From Algoriphagus machipongonensis (GTDB lineage: Bacteria > Bacteroidota > Bacteroidia > Cytophagales > Cyclobacteriaceae), in assembly GCF_000166275.1 (NCBI RefSeq), contig NZ_CM001023.1, forward strand, positions 1,206,501 to 1,270,500: DNA of 64,000 nt, written 5' to 3'. Position numbers and translations under genes: made by a program. Of the stretch, positions 61,103-64,000 are shown piece after piece; position 1 is the stretch's first letter, and every line of letters begins with the position of its first letter. The notes under the pieces were generated by a model that was not told where the DNA came from, searched no databases, and saw nothing but the letters and a program-made list of their open reading frames with translations.

Positions 61103-62322
61103 GTCAGGGACAAAAGATTATAATGACTGTTCTTTCTCTATTGCTTTTGGGCATCCTTTTGCTGATTTATTCTAGTCCAGCGCCTTTGGATTGGTCGCCA
61201 AGTTATGAACAAAATGACACCCGCCCATTGGGGGCGAAAGTATTCTATGACCTGGTTCAGAAACATCCGGGGGATTGGAAAGATAGTACGATCCCTCCTT
61301 TTGAGGCCATTGAGGAAATCCCAGACTCGGCTACTTACGTGTTTATCAACGACTATTTCAGTACAGATCCGGATGAGTTTGGGCACCTTTTGAATTGGGT
61401 TCGTAGGGGTGGGCATTTGTTTGTTTCAGCTTCTGGTATTTCTAAGGTCTTGTTGGATAGCTTGGCTTTGCGTGAACAAGTCTTTCCTGAAGCTTTTGAG
61501 GCAGAACGGATTTATACCTTAAGTTTGGAAAGCCCTATGAACTTGTCTCAACCTGCTACTTTTGACCAATTACATCGTGGGGAGTATTTTGAATGGGGCG
61601 ATACCACGCAAGTACAAGTCTTGGGGAAAATCAATGACCAGAATAGTTTAGATCCAGAAGAATCCAAGCCAAATTTTATCCAGCTTAGAGAAGGAAATGG
61701 ACTTGTTACATTGCATGCTTTTCCAGAAGTGTTTTCCAATTATTTTCTCTTAGATCAAGTCAATAAATCTTACACAGAACAGGTATTGGGAACCTGGGAT
61801 TTGGATCATCCGGTTCTGCTGGATCATTACATCAAATCAGGCAAAATTTCCAGTTCCTCACCTTTGTACTTAGTGCTGAGTAATCGGTATCTCAAGGCAG
61901 CCTATTTTACTTGCTGGGTTTTGCTGCTGCTTTGGGTGGTATTTGAAGGAAAGCGGAAACAAAAAGCGATTAAGCTTATCAGACCTCCCGAGAATAAATC
62001 CTTGGAATTTGCGAAAACCATCTCCTCTATTTACCTCAACCAAGAGGATATGACTCAGCTTGGGCAATTGCAATTGAGTTTATTCTGGTATTACTGCAGG
62101 ACTCAATTCAATTTGTATGAAGAAAACAGGGAGGAGCTTGCTGAATCATTGGCCAACAAAAGTGGCGTGAGTTTGATTGAAACCCAAGGATTACTAAAAC
62201 AACTCACCTTGCTTGAGACTAAAGAACAGCTGAATCAAGAAGATATACAGCGGATTAATGAATTCATAGAAGACTTTAAATCAAAACAAACTCATGGAAG
62301 AAATCTCCAACCCGCAGGATAG
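61099..62322 (+). CDS. DUF4350 domain-containing membrane protein
   Basis: A 407-residue protein with an N-terminal helix (MTVLSLLLLGILLLIY, residues ~9-24), an extracytoplasmic DUF4350 domain (NDTRPLGAKVFYDLVQ, then WVRRGGHLFVSASGISKVL) and a second helix near residues 255-275 (TCWVLLLLWVVF), followed by a cytoplasmic helical tail. DUF4350 has an NTPase-like or GATase-like fold in some predictions; its role is unknown. It overlaps DUF4129 by 4 bp upstream and MoxR by 29 bp downstream, indicating translational coupling in this cluster. Confidence 0.84.
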   Translation: MSQGQKIIMTVLSLLLLGILLLIYSSPAPLDWSPSYEQNDTRPLGAKVFYDLVQKHPGDWKDSTIPPFEAIEEIPDSATYVFINDYFSTDPDEFGHLLNWVRRGGHLFVSASGISKVLLDSLALREQVFPEAFEAERIYTLSLESPMNLSQPATFDQLHRGEYFEWGDTTQVQVLGKINDQNSLDPEESKPNFIQLREGNGLVTLHAFPEVFSNYFLLDQVNKSYTEQVLGTWDLDHPVLLDHYIKSGKISSSSPLYLVLSNRYLKAAYFTCWVLLLLWVVFEGKRKQKAIKLIRPPENKSLEFAKTISSIYLNQEDMTQLGQLQLSLFWYYCRTQFNLYEENREELAESLANKSGVSLIETQGLLKQLTLLETKEQLNQEDIQRINEFIEDFKSKQTHGRNLQPAG

Positions 62323-63283
62323 TGGCAATCCTTTTGGCAATCGCCTGCCAGTGGAACAGGTTGCTCAGGGGATAGAAAAAGTCCGTCAAGAAATAAAGAA
62401 GACAATTGTAGGTCAAGACGAAATGATTGAACTCATGATCGTGGGGCTTTTAAGTAAAGGGCATATCCTACTTGATGGGGTTCCGGGTATTGCAAAAACC
62501 CTGACCAGTAAACTGTTTGCCAAATCAGTCAATACCGGGTATAGCCGAATTCAGTTTACTCCAGATCTCATGCCGGCAGATGTCCTGGGTACATCGGTTT
62601 TTAATTCAGGGAATTTTGAATTCAAGAAAGGTCCTATTTTCTCTAATATTATCCTCATAGATGAAATCAACCGTGCCCCTGCCAAGACTCAATCCGCAAT
62701 GTTTGAAGTCATGGAAGAAAGGCAGGTTACGATGGATGGGCATACTTATCCCATGGCTCAACCTTTTATGGTTTTGGCCACACAAAACCCCATCGATTCT
62801 GAGGGAACGTATCGCTTGCCTGAAGCTCAGTTGGATAGATTTCTTTTCAAAATCCATCTTGATTTACCTAACCTTGAGGAGGAAATCTTGATTCTCAAAA
62901 ACCGTGGTTCTGAGACGGAAAATGAGCCAAATGTAGTTCCAGCAATTTCAGGAGAAGATGTTCTAAATTTTCAGAAATGGACCTCCGTCATCAGAGTTGA
63001 GGAAAAATTAATCCAGTACATTGCTACGATTGTTGTGAAAACAAGAAATCATCCCAGCCTTTATGCTGGTGCCTCACCTCGTGCTTCATTGGCGATATTC
63101 CGTGCTTCACAGGCATTTGCGGTGATCGAAGGGAGAGATTTTGTCATTCCAGAGGATATAAAAAGAGCTGCAATTCCAGCCATGCGTCATCGAATTATTC
63201 TCAATCCAGAGAAGGAAATGGAAGGAATTTCTCCTGACTTGGTATTGGAAGGTATCATTCAATCTATCGAAATCCCACGTTAA
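62294..63283 (+). CDS. MoxR family AAA+ ATPase
   Basis: A 329-residue cytoplasmic AAA+ protein. Walker A is GVPGIAKTL (near residue 61), Walker B ILIDEINRAP (near residue 121), sensor 1 ATQNPIDSEG, and the MoxR-specific helix insert is in YPMAQPFM with lid and C-terminal LAIFRASQAFAVIEGRDFV. MoxR ATPases act as chaperones that help assemble or activate partner proteins, usually with VWA/DUF58 proteins encoded next to them; the DUF58 gene follows directly. No frameshift or missing motif is seen. Confidence 0.93.
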   Translation: MEEISNPQDSGNPFGNRLPVEQVAQGIEKVRQEIKKTIVGQDEMIELMIVGLLSKGHILLDGVPGIAKTLTSKLFAKSVNTGYSRIQFTPDLMPADVLGTSVFNSGNFEFKKGPIFSNIILIDEINRAPAKTQSAMFEVMEERQVTMDGHTYPMAQPFMVLATQNPIDSEGTYRLPEAQLDRFLFKIHLDLPNLEEEILILKNRGSETENEPNVVPAISGEDVLNFQKWTSVIRVEEKLIQYIATIVVKTRNHPSLYAGASPRASLAIFRASQAFAVIEGRDFVIPEDIKRAAIPAMRHRIILNPEKEMEGISPDLVLEGIIQSIEIPR

Positions 63284-63284
63284 C

Positions 63285-64000
63285 TTGTTTACATTCTTTA
63301 AACAGTTGTTTTTGGGGAAAAGACTCTATCTCGGGTTGGTTGCCATTGGGATTTTGTTTTTCCTGTCTTATTGGTTTTGGGTTTTATATCCCATTGCCCT
63401 CTTTTTTATGTCCATGCTGCTGGTACTTTTTGCTGTGGATTTTCTATTGATTTTTGGGAAAAGGTATGGTATTTCTGGAGAGAGAAAACTTCCTGAGAAA
63501 TTTTCCAACAGTGATGAAAATGAGGTAGGTGTTTCTTTGAGGAATGACTACCGGTTTTCAGTTCGACTTTTTGTGCTGGACGAATTACCTGAGCAGTTTC
63601 AAAAAAGGGACTTTGGGTATTATACAAGTTTAGCTTCAGATGAAGTTCAGGAGAGTTCTTATTTGCTAAGTCCCAAAATGAGAGGGGAATATCAATTCGG
63701 TAGCCTTCATGTTTTTGCCTATGGGCCACTGGGGCTGGTTGCCAAACGCTATAGTTTTGATAAAAGCCAAGTGGTGAAGGTGTACCCTTCCTTTTTGCAA
63801 ATGAGGAAATATGAGTTTTTTGCTTTTAATGCATTGAAGCGAGAGCATGGACTCAAAAAACTTCGGAAGTTTGGACAGAGTAGGGAGTTTGAACAAATCA
63901 AACCCTATGTTTCCGGAGATGATATTCGGAACCTCAATTGGAAAGCCGCTGCTAAATCAGGTAAGTTGATGACCAATCACTTTCAGGAGGAAAAATCCCA
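63285..64000 (+). CDS. DUF58 domain-containing protein (3' end outside window)
   Basis: An open frame of about 239 codons running to the window edge. Two N-terminal membrane segments (LYLGLVAIGILFFLSYW and LFFMSMLLVLFAVDFLL) precede a periplasmic/cytoplasmic domain. The DUF58 core is recognised by REFEQIKPYVSGDDIRNLNW and KAAAKSGKLMTNHFQEE. TTG at 63285 is the likely start, 1 bp after the moxR stop; no ATG lies near. DUF58 proteins with VWA-like folds partner with MoxR ATPases. Function in this cluster is unknown. Confidence 0.85.
   Translation, partial: MFTFFKQLFLGKRLYLGLVAIGILFFLSYWFWVLYPIALFFMSMLLVLFAVDFLLIFGKRYGISGERKLPEKFSNSDENEVGVSLRNDYRFSVRLFVLDELPEQFQKRDFGYYTSLASDEVQESSYLLSPKMRGEYQFGSLHVFAYGPLGLVAKRYSFDKSQVVKVYPSFLQMRKYEFFAFNALKREHGLKKLRKFGQSREFEQIKPYVSGDDIRNLNWKAAAKSGKLMTNHFQEEKS

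Noticed and set aside
1..64000. CRISPR array, tRNA, rRNA or a complete insertion sequence
   Set aside because: No regular repeat-spacer pattern, no cloverleaf with a TTCGA arm, and no intact transposase were seen; the RAYT units are only fossils.

Overview
The window comes from a Bacteroidota genome, most likely a Cyclobacteriaceae/Algoriphagus-like marine or aquatic bacterium. This rests on A+T-rich DNA, a CHU_C (type B) type IX secretion sorting domain next to a PorP/SprF-family protein, many secreted proteins and lipoproteins, DUF6090 proteins, and almost no Shine-Dalgarno sequences. The genus is inferred and cannot be proven from the sequence. I found no rRNA, tRNA or CRISPR array.

Region by region. 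1-10.1 kb: two tandem paralogous giant cell-surface proteins on the minus strand (the leftmost cut by the window edge) with yaaA between them, and a divergent PorP/SprF gene. 10.1-17.8 kb: sugar or sugar-acid metabolism genes (Gfo/Idh/MocA oxidoreductase, PhyH dioxygenase, ThuA, D-tagatose-3-epimerase-like isomerase), then DUF2461, an alpha/beta hydrolase and a cyclase-family lipoprotein. 17.9-19.9 kb: an organic-peroxide operon (DoxX - glutathione peroxidase - OhrR). 20-25.1 kb: an MFS carrier and a D-amino-acid module (N-acyl-D-amino-acid deacylase-like enzyme, D-amino-acid oxidase, metallophosphoesterase). 25.3-26.8 kb: a cytochrome b plus Tat-exported molybdoenzyme pair. 26.9-34 kb: secreted peptidases and a large BNR/sortilin-like propeller protein, with an ornithine-cyclodeaminase fossil and an unidentified foldable intergenic element. 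34-37.1 kb: a tightly coupled trio (phytoene-desaturase-like flavoprotein, HTTM membrane protein, small membrane-anchored protein). 37.1-43.9 kb: gene-poor stretches, a GYWKSH lipoprotein, a LytTR regulator, an S41 protease, a TIM-barrel isomerase and an AI-2E transporter.

43.9-57.7 kb is the accessory part. It is peppered with fossils of REP-associated tyrosine transposases (RAYTs), in five of which the 3' end of the transposase gene is still readable. REP-like hairpins follow them. Mixed in are a bile-acid:Na+ symporter family gene, an outer-membrane barrel, three tandem DUF6090 paralogues plus a fourth cut at a REP edge, a leucine-rich-repeat lipoprotein, a HEPN-type protein, an ion-channel fossil and a TPR protein.

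57.7-64 kb is a conserved cluster: RDD protein (divergent), SpoIIM-family protein, membrane protein, DUF4129, DUF4350, MoxR ATPase and DUF58. The SpoIIM gene carries a frameshift in an A7 run.

The observations most worth following up are the layered RAYT/REP fossils (including a 131-bp exact duplicate), the DUF6090 array broken at a REP edge, the A7 frameshift in spoIIM, the orphan HEPN protein, and the 90-nt foldable element at 32.0 kb.
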